Shown here: piece by piece, positions 42,850-50,698 of the stretch
Layout of the letters: every line of letters starts with the position of its first letter
Numbering within the stretch: position 1 is the stretch's first letter
NCBI GenBank assembly: GCA_017419405.1
Contig: JAFOLH010000006.1
Span: 310,001 to 374,000 of the forward strand
DNA length: 64,000 nucleotides
Source of the DNA: Renibacterium sp.
Lineage (GTDB): Bacteria > Actinomycetota > Actinomycetes > Actinomycetales > Micrococcaceae
Direction: 5' to 3'
The notes under the pieces: generated by a model
What the model was told of the DNA's origin: nothing
What the model saw: the letters and a program-made list of their open reading frames with translations, nothing else
The model's database searches: none
Translations under genes and position numbers: made by a program

Positions 42850-44142
42850 TCATGGTTTTGCCGCCAACATGCGCTCCAGCGCGATCCGGGCCGGCACCGT
42901 GACCTGCTCCGGCACGGTGATCTGGTTCTGCACTTCGCCCTCGAGCAAAGCTTCCAGGACCCAGGCCAGATACCCGGGGTGGATCCGGTACATCGTGGAG
43001 CACGGGCAGATCACCGGATCCAGGCAGAAGATCGTGTGCTCCGGGTACTCCGCGGCCAGCCGGTTGACCAGGTTGATTTCGGTACCGATCGCGAAGGTGC
43101 TCCCGGCGGGGGCCGCCTGAATCGCCTTGACGATGTAGTCCGTGGAGCCGGCCTCGTCGGCCGCATCGACCACCGGCATCGGGCATTCCGGGTGCACGAT
43201 GACCCGCACTCCTGGGAATTCGGCCCGGGCTTTGTCGATCTGCGCCACGCTAAACCGCTTGTGCACCGAGCAGAACCCGTGCCACAGGATCACCCTGGCC
43301 TGTTCGAGCGACTCCAGATCGTTGCCGCCCAACGGTTTCCGCGGCGACCACATCGGCATCTGCTCCAGCGGCACGCCCATCGCCTTGGCGGTATTGCGGC
43401 CCAAATGCTGATCCGGGAAGAACAGCACCCGCTGGCCGCGTTGGAAAGCCCATTCGAGCACCGTCTTGGCATTCGACGAAGTGCAGACGATTCCGCCGTG
43501 TTCCCCGCAGAACCCCTTCAGCGCGGCCGAAGAATTCATGTAGGTCACCGGGATCACCGGGACTTTGCCCTCGGCGTCGACCGCGTCCATCGGGCCGTAG
43601 ACTTCTTCGAGCTGCGCCCAGCAGGCTTCCACCGAAGCGATGTCCGCCATGTCCGCCATCGAGCAACCGGCGGCCAGGTTGGGCAGAATCACCTTCTGAT
43701 CCGGTCCGGAGAGCATATCTGCGGTTTCCGCCATGAAGTGCACTCCGCAGAAAATGATCGCCTCGGCGTCCGGCTTGGATTTCGCGGCGTTGGCGAGCTG
43801 GAAGGAGTCTCCGACGAAATCGGCGTACTTGATCACCTCGTCACGCTGGTAGAAGTGCCCCAGGACTACCGCCCGGTCGCCCAAGGCGGCCTTCGCCGCG
43901 ATGATCCGGGCATCCAGTTCCTCGGCGCTGGCGTCCTTGTATTCCTGCGGGATCTGGGCTTGCCGCGGGGTGCTGGGCGGTGCCGGATCGGCGACCGAAG
44001 CGCCGGGGCCATATCCGGGAACACCATCGAGCGCGGCCGCCAGGTCGAACTCCCAGGGCCCCTTGGCCAAATCGGTGCCGCAGGTCGAGGCGGCGGAGGC
44101 TCCGCGGACGGAGAGCTGAATCGCGGTGTTGACTGAACTCAC
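42850..44142 (-). CDS. nadA: Quinolinate synthase
   Basis: A 430-residue [4Fe-4S] enzyme condensing iminoaspartate with dihydroxyacetone phosphate. Cluster and catalytic phrases are VVLGHFYQRDEVIKYADFVGDSFQLA, IFCGVHFMAETADML, LPNLAAGCSMADMA, VIPVTYMNSSAALKGFCGEHGGIVCTSSNA, FFPDQHLGRNTA, WHGFCSVHKRF, HPECPMPVVDAAD and LDPVICPCSTMYRIHP. A ~70-residue N-terminal extension of low complexity precedes the core, as in other actinobacterial NadA proteins. It starts eight bases after the nrtR stop. Confidence 0.95.
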   Translation of the reverse strand: MSSVNTAIQLSVRGASAASTCGTDLAKGPWEFDLAAALDGVPGYGPGASVADPAPPSTPRQAQIPQEYKDASAEELDARIIAAKAALGDRAVVLGHFYQRDEVIKYADFVGDSFQLANAAKSKPDAEAIIFCGVHFMAETADMLSGPDQKVILPNLAAGCSMADMADIASVEACWAQLEEVYGPMDAVDAEGKVPVIPVTYMNSSAALKGFCGEHGGIVCTSSNAKTVLEWAFQRGQRVLFFPDQHLGRNTAKAMGVPLEQMPMWSPRKPLGGNDLESLEQARVILWHGFCSVHKRFSVAQIDKARAEFPGVRVIVHPECPMPVVDAADEAGSTDYIVKAIQAAPAGSTFAIGTEINLVNRLAAEYPEHTIFCLDPVICPCSTMYRIHPGYLAWVLEALLEGEVQNQITVPEQVTVPARIALERMLAAKP

Positions 44143-44149
44143 GGTGATC

Positions 44150-44932
44150 TCACTTACTGCTGGCGGGGATAGATGGGTCTGGATTAGGTTGGCTTTGGCT
44201 GAAAGATTCGGTGTTCCCGGTGTAGCGGTAAAGCCGGGGCGGGCGGTGCTTGCCGCCCTGCAAATACTCTTCGGTGGCCACGATGTGCGGCGTAGCCTTG
44301 AGCTGGCGTCGGAAGTTCGCCGGATCTAGCTCCCGGCCGAGCACTGCCTCGTAGACTTCGCGGACTTGGGCCAGGGTGAATTTCTCGCCCAGCAAGTGGT
44401 ACGCGATCGAGGCGTATTCGAGCTTGTTGCGCAATCGCCACAGGGCGTAGGCCACGATCTCATTGTGGTCGAATGCCAAGTCCCGGGCCGAGGCGCTGCC
44501 CAAAGCGTCCGCCTTGAACCAGCGCACATTGTCCGATTCGAGTGCCAGGGCAGCTTCGGTCGGCTGCACCAGGGCCCAGTACACAATCGAGACGACGCGC
44601 GGAGCCAGCACCGCCGGCGAGCAATTCGCCGCCCTTTGCAGTCCGCCGAAGGCATACAGCTGCTCGAGGTACCGGGGGTTCAATCCGGTGGTTTCCGCGA
44701 GGTTTCGCGAGGCCGCGCTTTGCAGTGATTCGGAGTGGCTCAACGGGCCGCCGGGCAGTGCCCATTGGCCCTTGAACGGCTCCCGGATCCGACGGACCAA
44801 AGGCAACCAGAGGCTTGGCCGACTTTCGCCTTCTGCGGTGCGGAGCGCGAAGATCACGGTGGAAATCGCCAACGACGGCGGTGCCGACTGGCGTTCGGAG
44901 ACGTTCGCCGTGATTGGATAACCCACACTCAT
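44150..44932 (-). CDS. nrtR: NrtR: NUDIX-related NAD-metabolism repressor
   Basis: A 260-residue regulator joining a NUDIX-like domain to a winged helix. The NUDIX part (IFALR, then WLPLVRRIREPFKGQWALPGGPLSHSESLQSAASRNLAETTGLNPRYLEQLYAFGG) senses ADP-ribose or related metabolites. The C-terminal part (LEYASIAYHLLGEKFTLAQVREVYEAVLGRELDPANFRRQLKAT) binds DNA. The NUDIX box is degenerate, consistent with a ligand sensor rather than an enzyme. It heads the nadABC operon and is preceded by a 47-bp perfect palindrome that contains a recognisable NrtR-type box. Confidence 0.93.
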   Translation of the reverse strand: MSVGYPITANVSERQSAPPSLAISTVIFALRTAEGESRPSLWLPLVRRIREPFKGQWALPGGPLSHSESLQSAASRNLAETTGLNPRYLEQLYAFGGLQRAANCSPAVLAPRVVSIVYWALVQPTEAALALESDNVRWFKADALGSASARDLAFDHNEIVAYALWRLRNKLEYASIAYHLLGEKFTLAQVREVYEAVLGRELDPANFRRQLKATPHIVATEEYLQGGKHRPPRLYRYTGNTESFSQSQPNPDPSIPASSK

Positions 44933-44947
44933 TCGGAACCTCCGTCC

Positions 44948-44994
44948 GGGCTAAGATTAGTTATAGTCAATATGACTATAACTAATCTTAGCCC
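44948..44994. promoter_or_regulatory. NrtR operator: 47-bp perfect palindrome
   Basis: Two perfect 22-base arms around ATA at 44970-44972. The core TTATAGTCA-ATA-TGACTATAA matches the NrtR box pattern (GTTATAGTC/GACTATAAC) known for NAD-metabolism regulons. It lies 15 bases before the nrtR start and probably covers the promoter of nrtR-nadA-nadB-nadC-desulfurase. Confidence 0.88.
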
Positions 44995-45055
44995 TACACC
45001 AGCCGAGCAGCAAATCCACCCCGCCGCCACCCCCCCTCTCCCCGCGCACCCTCCC

Positions 45056-45120
45056 CGCGCGAGCGCGCAGTTGTGGCAGGTATTTTCGGAAAACATCCGC
45101 CACAACTGTGCACTCGCGCG
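45056..45120. repeat. Palindromic intergenic element (CGAG-type), 22-base arms
   Basis: Left arm 45056-45077 and right arm 45099-45120 pair at 20 of 22 positions around a 21-base loop. The arms read CGCGCGAG(C/T)GC(G/A)CAGTTGTGGC. It lies in the gene-poor gap 44933-45238, between the NrtR palindrome and the PadR operator, which otherwise holds only C-rich spacer. Similar palindromes are, to my recollection, dispersed in Arthrobacter genomes. Confidence 0.55.
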
Positions 45121-45168
45121 AGAAAAAAGGCAGCGGAGAGACGCTTGCCTTTTAACTACTTAGCGGTA

Positions 45169-45209
45169 CTATGTACTGGTAGCTAGTATTACTGAGTACT
45201 AGTACATAG
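45169..45209. promoter_or_regulatory. Candidate PadR operator
   Basis: CTATGTACT (45169-45177) is inverted as AGTACATAG (45201-45209), a perfect 9-base dyad with a 23-base AT-rich centre that also contains GAGTACT and CTAGTA repeats. It lies 30-70 bases before the PadR start. PadR operators commonly contain ATGT/ACAT half-sites. Confidence 0.55.
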
Positions 45210-45238
45210 CAGTAATGAGTAGTGAAAGGAGCTATCCG

Positions 45239-45568
45239 ATGGGCAAACAGATCACCGAGATGCTCAAAGGCACCTTGGAGGGCATTGTCCTGGCCCTCCT
45301 GGTCGGAAATCCCGCATACGGCTACGAGATCACCACGATGCTCCGAGCCAAGGGATTCACCGAGATCGCCGAAGGAACGGTATACGCGCTGCTCGTCAGA
45401 ATCGAACAAAAGGGTCTTGTCGATGTGGCGAAGCGGCCCTCCGAGAAAGGGCCGCCGCGCAAGGTGTACTCGCTCAACGAGCAGGGCAAAAAGGAACTGG
45501 ACGAATTCTGGAACACCTGGAGCTTTCTGTCCGACCGACTGGAACAGCTCCGCCAAGGAGGGAATTGA
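45239..45568 (+). CDS. PadR-family transcriptional regulator
   Basis: A 109-residue winged-helix repressor: MGKQITEMLKGTLEGIVLALLVGNPAYGYEITTMLRAKGFTEIAEGTVYALLVRIEQKGLVDVAKRPSEKGPPRKVYSLNEQGKKEL. The Y-G-Y-E-I, GTVYALL and PPRKVYSLNEQG motifs are diagnostic. ATG 45239 with AGGAGCTATCC upstream is chosen over an in-frame upstream start. It leads a four-gene operon (DUF1048, ABC ATPase, ABC permease) that it probably represses until an exported toxic compound appears. Confidence 0.92.
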   Translation: MGKQITEMLKGTLEGIVLALLVGNPAYGYEITTMLRAKGFTEIAEGTVYALLVRIEQKGLVDVAKRPSEKGPPRKVYSLNEQGKKELDEFWNTWSFLSDRLEQLRQGGN

Positions 45569-45569
45569 A

Positions 45570-45950
45570 ATGGCAGCAGGATGGATCGAGCAACTCACGG
45601 GGTCGCTCGAACAAAAGAAGCAGTACCGGCAGTACAAGGCCCGGATGGCGCAACTCCCCGGAGGCTACCGCGAAGCGGTGAGCGCACTGGAACGCTACTT
45701 GATGTATTTCGGCTCGATTTCGAAGGGCGAGGTGCTGGTCACCATGATCGGAGACTTGGTCGACCTCTTCGAACAGAGCGCCGCCGACGGCACGCCGATC
45801 CGAGACATCGTCGGCGAGGACCCGGTGGAGTTCGCCGAGACCTTCATGCGCAACTACGCAGGCGGGCAATGGATCAGCAAGGAGCGCGACCGTCTCGTCA
45901 AAGCAATTGAGGTCGCAGCCGACGGCGCAGGAACAGGACCGGGCCAATGA
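45570..45950 (+). CDS. DUF1048-family protein
   Basis: A 126-residue helical protein with the DUF1048 pattern: EQKKQYRQYKARMAQLPGGYREAVSALERYLMYFGSISKGEVLVTMIGDLVDLFEQSAADGTPIRDIVGEDPVEFAETFMRNYAGGQWISKERDRL. DUF1048 genes regularly follow PadR regulators and precede DrrA/DrrB-type exporters, and the function is unknown. It starts one base after the PadR stop, with AAGGAGGG upstream. Its stop overlaps the ATPase gene by 4 bases. Confidence 0.83.
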   Translation: MAAGWIEQLTGSLEQKKQYRQYKARMAQLPGGYREAVSALERYLMYFGSISKGEVLVTMIGDLVDLFEQSAADGTPIRDIVGEDPVEFAETFMRNYAGGQWISKERDRLVKAIEVAADGAGTGPGQ

Positions 45951-46759
45951 ACTCCCCCACTGGCCACGACGCACCCGCGATCCGGGTGCAGGGCATAACC
46001 AAGTCCTACCGCGACCTCCACGTGCTGCGCGGCGTGGACTTCGAGGTGGCCCGCGGCAGCATCTTCGCCCTGCTCGGCTCGAATGGCGCTGGGAAGACCA
46101 CCATGGTGAAGATTCTGGCCACGCTGCTCAAACCGGATGCCGGATCGGCTTCGGTCCAAGGATTCGACGTCGCCGGGCAAGCCGCCGAGATCCGCGCATC
46201 GATCAGCCTGACCGGGCAGTTCGCGGCAGTCGACGACATCCTCTCCGGCCGGGAGAACCTGGTCATGGTGGCCAAGTTGCGGCATCTGGACCATCCCGGC
46301 CAGATCGCCGACGAGTTGCTCGCCCGGTTCAGCCTCACCGAGGCCGCGACCCGGAAAGTCGCCGCCTATTCCGGCGGCATGCGCCGCCGTCTGGACATTG
46401 CCATGAGTCTGATCGGCCGGCCTCCGGTGATCTTCCTCGACGAACCCACCACCGGATTGGACCCGGAAGCCCGCCTCGAAGTCTGGCAGGCAGTGAAGGA
46501 ACTGGCCGCCGCCGGAACCACGGTACTGCTCACCACGCAGTACTTGGACGAGGCCGAACAGCTCGCTGACCGGATCGCGATCCTGCATCAAGGCAAGATC
46601 ATTGCGAACGGGACCCTCGCCGAGCTGAAGCGATTGCTGCCGCCCGCCGAGGTCGAATATGTGGAAAAACAACCCAGCCTGGAGGACATCTTCTTGGTCC
46701 TGGTGGGCTCCGACGGCACAGAGGAACTTTCTGCCGCTTCCCGGAAGGAATCATCATGA
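45947..46759 (+). CDS. ABC exporter ATPase (DrrA-like)
   Basis: A 270-residue nucleotide-binding protein. Walker A is LLGSNGAGKTTMVKIL, the signature is YSGGMRRRLDIAMSLIGRPP and Walker B is VIFLDEPTTGLDPEARLEVWQ. The H-loop is LLTTQYLDEAEQLADRIAI, which has Q instead of the usual H at the tQYLdEAd position typical of DrrA drug exporters. The C-terminal segment (PSLEDIFLVL) matches the DrrA tail. It energises the adjacent permease. ATG overlaps the DUF1048 stop. Confidence 0.92.
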   Translation: MNSPTGHDAPAIRVQGITKSYRDLHVLRGVDFEVARGSIFALLGSNGAGKTTMVKILATLLKPDAGSASVQGFDVAGQAAEIRASISLTGQFAAVDDILSGRENLVMVAKLRHLDHPGQIADELLARFSLTEAATRKVAAYSGGMRRRLDIAMSLIGRPPVIFLDEPTTGLDPEARLEVWQAVKELAAAGTTVLLTTQYLDEAEQLADRIAILHQGKIIANGTLAELKRLLPPAEVEYVEKQPSLEDIFLVLVGSDGTEELSAASRKESS

Positions 46760-47523
46760 GCACGCACCTTTTCGCGGATACCGGCGTCCTACTCGGCCGT
46801 TCCATGCGGCACATCACCCGCAGCGTGGACACCATCATCACCACGGCGATCACGCCGATCGCCCTGATGCTGCTTTTCGTCTTCGTCTTCGGCGGCGCGA
46901 TCAAAGGCACCATCGGCAACGAGAATTACGTCAACTACCTGCTTCCGGGCATCATGCTGATTGCGATCGCCTCAGGCATCGCCTACACCGCGATGCGCTT
47001 GTTCACCGATCTGCAAAGCGGCATTTTCGAACGCTTCCAATCCATGCCGATCAACCGCTCTTCGGTGCTCTGGGCGCACGTGCTGACTTCGCTGGCCGCC
47101 AACGCGATCACCCTGGTGATCATCGTCCTGGTGGGTCTGTTGATGGGGTTCCGCAGTTCGGCGGGCCCGCTGGCCTGGCTCGGCGTCGTCGGCATCCTGA
47201 TGCTGTTCACCCTGGCCCTGACCTGGCTGGCGATCATCGCCGGCCTTTCGGCCAAGTCCGTGGACGGCGCCACCGCCTTCTCCTACCCGCTGATCTTCCT
47301 GCCGTTCATCTCGTCGGCCTTCGTGCCGACCGCGACCATGCCTGGCCCGGTCCGCTGGTTCGCCGAAAATCAACCGGTGACCTCGATCGTGAACACGATC
47401 CAGAACCTGCTCGCCGATCGCCCGGTCGGCGGCGAGATCTGGATCGCACTGGCTTGGTGCCTCGGCATCCTGCTCATCGCCTATGGCTTCGCGATGGTCG
47501 TCTATCGCCGCCGCATCGCCTGA
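46756..47523 (+). CDS. ABC-2 type exporter permease (DrrB-like)
   Basis: A 255-residue membrane protein with about six helices and ABC-2/DrrB phrases: SVDTIITTAITPIALMLLFVFVFGGAI, NYVNYLLPGIMLIAIASGIAYTAMRLFTDLQSGIFERFQSMPINRSSVLWAHVLTSL, and FVPTATMPGPVRWFAENQPVT. Such pumps expel drugs, lipids or antibiotic peptides. ATG overlaps the ATPase stop by 4 bases. It is the last gene of the PadR operon. Confidence 0.92.
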   Translation: MSTHLFADTGVLLGRSMRHITRSVDTIITTAITPIALMLLFVFVFGGAIKGTIGNENYVNYLLPGIMLIAIASGIAYTAMRLFTDLQSGIFERFQSMPINRSSVLWAHVLTSLAANAITLVIIVLVGLLMGFRSSAGPLAWLGVVGILMLFTLALTWLAIIAGLSAKSVDGATAFSYPLIFLPFISSAFVPTATMPGPVRWFAENQPVTSIVNTIQNLLADRPVGGEIWIALAWCLGILLIAYGFAMVVYRRRIA

Positions 47524-47546
47524 ACCGGCAGCCTCGGGGAACGCAA

Positions 47547-48011
47547 TTATTCGGCAGACGCCTCGAAAAGCGGCAGCGTCCGCGCTTCGAAATGCGTGTC
47601 CAAGGCGAGCATCGTGGAGGACCGCACCACCACCTTGGTCGCCGAAATCGCATCCAGCACCCGCTGCAGGTCCGAATTCGACCGGGCCGCGACCTTGACC
47701 AGCATGTCGCTCTCCCCGGAGACCGTATGCACGTCGATGATCTCCGGAATATCCACCAGAGCATCCACCACGGCTCCGTGCCCCTTGTCCTGCTCGATGG
47801 TCAGAAAACAGAACGCCAGCACCGGGTAGCCGAAATTCATCGGCTGCAGACTCGGCGCCCAAGAGCGGATCGCCCCGGTAGCCTGGAGCTTGTCCAGACG
47901 GGAGACCAAGGTCGCCCGGGCAACCCCCAGCTGGCGCGAAGCTTCAAGTATCGAGGTGCGAGGTTCAAGAGTGTAAAGCTTGACAATCCTTGCATCGAGT
48001 GCGTCCACCAC
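47547..48011 (-). CDS. Lrp/AsnC-family regulator
   Basis: A 154-residue regulator from GTG 48011 (a TTG at 48050 would add 13 residues). The N-terminal helix-turn-helix is DALDARIVKLYTLEPRTSILEASRQLGVARATLVSRLDKLQATGAIRSW. The C-terminal RAM/ligand domain follows: VSGESDMLVKVAARSNSDLQRVLDAI. AGGA stands about eight bases before GTG. It is divergent from an amino-acid permease and a 2-oxoacid dehydrogenase operon. As with BkdR of Pseudomonas, it may activate that operon in response to a branched-chain amino acid (inference). Confidence 0.87.
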   Translation of the reverse strand: MVDALDARIVKLYTLEPRTSILEASRQLGVARATLVSRLDKLQATGAIRSWAPSLQPMNFGYPVLAFCFLTIEQDKGHGAVVDALVDIPEIIDVHTVSGESDMLVKVAARSNSDLQRVLDAISATKVVVRSSTMLALDTHFEARTLPLFEASAE

Positions 48012-48124
48012 TGGGCAATCCTTAAGGTTGAAATACCGTTCCCCCGACAATATGGTAAGTGTCGTGGGTCACACAATTGTGACTTCGACCCCTTCAGAGA
48101 TCCTTCCGAAGCAGAAAGCTTTCA

Positions 48125-49516
48125 ATGGCGACCGCAGATACCGCGAGCAGTACCGGCAGCACCCAGAAATCCCTGAACCGGGGGCTCAAACCACGTCAGC
48201 TGATCATGATGGCCCTGGGCTCTTCGATCGGTACCGGGCTGTTCATCGGCTCGGGCACCGCGATCGGCGTTGCCGGACCGGCGGTGCTGATCTCCTTCCT
48301 GGTCGCCGGAGCCATCATCATCTTCGTAATGCGGATGCTCGGCGAAATGGCGGCCGCGCACCCGAACAGCGGGGCCTTTTCCTACTATGCCGAGCGGGCG
48401 ATGGGCCGGGTCGCCGGTGCCACCGTGGGCTGGCTCTGGTGGGTGCAGATCGTCGTGGTGATCGCCGCCGAGGCAACCGGCGCGGCCCAGATCCTGAGCA
48501 GTTTGTGGCCGGTGCTGCCGCAATGGCTGCTCGCTTTGGTGTTCATGGTGGTCTTCACCGCGATCAATTTGCTGGGCGTCGGCAAGTTCGGCGAAATGGA
48601 ATTCTGGTTCGCGATCCTGAAGGTCGCGGTGATCGTGCTCTTCCTGGTGCTCGGTGCACTGCTGATCACCGGCGTCATCCCGAGCAGCTCCGGCCCCGGC
48701 TTCGGAAACCTGTTCGCCCACGGCGGCTTCCTCCCCCAGGGCTGGGCCGGCGTGGCCGCCGGGCTGTTGATCGTGATGTTCGCCTTCGGCGGCACCGAGC
48801 TGGTCACCATCGCCGCCGCCGAAACGGAAAACGCCGAGCACAACGTGGGCCGCGCGATCCGTTCGGTGCTGTGGCGGATCCTGGTCTTCTACATCGGCTC
48901 GGTGTTGGTCATGGTCACGGTATTGCCCTGGAATTCGGAGGAGACCAAGAATCCATTCGCCTCGGTGCTCGCCGAAGCCAACATCCCGTTCGCCAAGGAA
49001 CTCACCACCTTGGTGATTGCGATCGCGGTGCTTTCCGCACTCAACGCCAATCTCTACGGTTCCTCGCGGATGATCTTCTCACTCAGCCAGCGCGGCCTGG
49101 CCCCGAAGTTCCTCAGCCGGGTCAATGCCGACCGGGTTCCGCGATTCGCGGTGATCGCTTCAGTGCTCTTCGGCTTCGTGGCCGTGCTGCTGAACTACCT
49201 CGACCCGGAGAACACGCTCCGGATCTTGCTGCAGCTCGTCGGCTCCACGGTCTTGATGATGTGGGTTTCCACCTGCGTTTCGCAGATCATCCTGCGCCGC
49301 CGCGCGGATGCCGCCGGCGAGAAGATGGCACTGCCGATGTGGGGATTCCCCTACCTGTCCTGGTTGGCCCTGGCGCTATTGGCCGCGGTATTCGTCCTGG
49401 GGTTCACCGACCCCAGCGTCGGCATTCAGCTGCTGAGCACCATAGGACTCACGGCCGGAATCGCGATTCTGAGTTGGATTGGCATCAAATTGTCAGCCAA
49501 AAAAGGTTCTGACTAG
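48125..49516 (+). CDS. APC-family amino-acid permease
   Basis: A 463-residue permease with twelve helices. The hallmarks of the AAT/GABA-aromatic group are LKPRQLIMMALGSSIGTGLFIGSGTAIGVAGPAVLISFLVAGAIIIFVMRMLGEMAA, NSGAFSYYAERAMG and FGGTELVTIAAAETENAEHNVGRAIRSVLWRI. Substrate: probably an aromatic, aliphatic or GABA-type amino acid. It lies between the Lrp regulator and the dehydrogenase operon, 108 bases before E1-alpha, so it may feed that complex with amino-acid precursors. Confidence 0.92.
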   Translation: MATADTASSTGSTQKSLNRGLKPRQLIMMALGSSIGTGLFIGSGTAIGVAGPAVLISFLVAGAIIIFVMRMLGEMAAAHPNSGAFSYYAERAMGRVAGATVGWLWWVQIVVVIAAEATGAAQILSSLWPVLPQWLLALVFMVVFTAINLLGVGKFGEMEFWFAILKVAVIVLFLVLGALLITGVIPSSSGPGFGNLFAHGGFLPQGWAGVAAGLLIVMFAFGGTELVTIAAAETENAEHNVGRAIRSVLWRILVFYIGSVLVMVTVLPWNSEETKNPFASVLAEANIPFAKELTTLVIAIAVLSALNANLYGSSRMIFSLSQRGLAPKFLSRVNADRVPRFAVIASVLFGFVAVLLNYLDPENTLRILLQLVGSTVLMMWVSTCVSQIILRRRADAAGEKMALPMWGFPYLSWLALALLAAVFVLGFTDPSVGIQLLSTIGLTAGIAILSWIGIKLSAKKGSD

Positions 49517-49624
49517 ACATTTTGTGTCAAGTTGACCAGTTTGATGTGGCAACATTGCAAGGTCCCTCCTGGGTGACTAGGCTCACAGCAAGAAGGCTTC
49601 GATCCACCGAGCAGAAAGGCTCCT

Positions 49625-50698
49625 GTGAGCATCGCACCACGCCATGAACGCACGACCACGGCACCGACCCTCGAGGTGCCCGCAGCCGAGCTGACCGTCG
49701 AACAACAACGTGAGTTGTACCGGCTGCTCGCCGCAGTGCGGCACCTCGATGTTTCCGCCATCGCCTGGCAACGCCAAGGCATCATCCCGGGTTACGCTCC
49801 GGGGCGCGGGCAGGAAGCCGCCCAGGTGGGCAGCGCGTTCGCGTTGGAGCGGGGGTCGGACTTCGTTTTCCCCACCTATCGGGAAGTCGGCGTGGCCCGG
49901 GCTTGGGGTGTGGACATGGTGGCCTACATGTCCACGCACAAAGCCACCTGGCATGGCGGCCTCTACGATCCTGCGGCCAGCCGTTTCGCCCCGATCCAAG
50001 CCGTGGTCGGCGGATCCGTGCTGCACGCCGTCGGCTGGGCGCACGGCCAGACCCTGGACGGCCGGAAGGCCGACGGCACCCTGAACGTGGCGATCAGCTA
50101 CTTCGGCGATGGCGCTTCCTCCCAGGGCGATGTGCACGAAGCGATGAACTTCGCGGCGATCTTCAAAGCGCCGGTGATCTTCTTCGTGCAGAACAACGGC
50201 TGGGCGATCTCGGTGCCCACCGAACGGCAGGTGGCCGGCGGCTCGGTCGCGGCCCGGGCTCTCGGCTATGGCATGGCCACTGTCCAGGTGGACGGCAACG
50301 ACGTCGAAGCGGTGTACGCGGCGACCAAAGCCGCCCGCACGTACGCGGCGGCCGGCCATGGCCCGGTACTGATCGAGGCGATGACCTACCGTCGCGGCCC
50401 GCATTCGACCAGTGACGACCCCGGCCGCTACCGGAGTCTGGAAGACGAACGGACCGACGGCGGCCAAGACCCGGTGGACCGCTACGCCGAGGCGTTGCGC
50501 ACCGCCGGCGTCGCCGACGACGAGTTCTTCGCACAGGCCCTGGCCGAGGCGCAGGCCGAAGAGAACGCCATCCGCGAAGGCGTCGCCGCGCTGGGCCCGC
50601 GGCCGGGCACCGAGATGTTCGACTTCGTCTTCCAGGAACCGACCGGGGCGTTGCGCGCCCAAGCCAAGCACTGGCGCGAGGAGAGCGAACATGTCTGA
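49625..50698 (+). CDS. 2-oxoacid dehydrogenase E1 component, alpha subunit
   Basis: A 357-residue thiamine-diphosphate subunit. The TPP motif runs ISYFGDGASSQGDVHEAMNFAAIFKAPVIFFVQNNGWAISVPTERQ (GDG to NN). The loop RRGPHSTSDDPGRYRS is the site phosphorylated in mitochondrial counterparts. It begins with the EQQRELYRLLAAVR head and GYAPGRGQEAAQVG typical of pyruvate and branched-chain 2-oxoacid E1-alpha. Start GTG 49625. Substrate is not fixed by sequence: pyruvate, branched-chain 2-oxoacids and acetoin are all possible. Confidence 0.93.
   Translation: MSIAPRHERTTTAPTLEVPAAELTVEQQRELYRLLAAVRHLDVSAIAWQRQGIIPGYAPGRGQEAAQVGSAFALERGSDFVFPTYREVGVARAWGVDMVAYMSTHKATWHGGLYDPAASRFAPIQAVVGGSVLHAVGWAHGQTLDGRKADGTLNVAISYFGDGASSQGDVHEAMNFAAIFKAPVIFFVQNNGWAISVPTERQVAGGSVAARALGYGMATVQVDGNDVEAVYAATKAARTYAAAGHGPVLIEAMTYRRGPHSTSDDPGRYRSLEDERTDGGQDPVDRYAEALRTAGVADDEFFAQALAEAQAEENAIREGVAALGPRPGTEMFDFVFQEPTGALRAQAKHWREESEHV

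Noticed and set aside
41947-44136. A 729-codon plus-strand frame opposite nadB and nadA
   Set aside because: It is an antisense shadow across two enzymes with unmistakable catalytic motifs. Its residues show no fold-like pattern.
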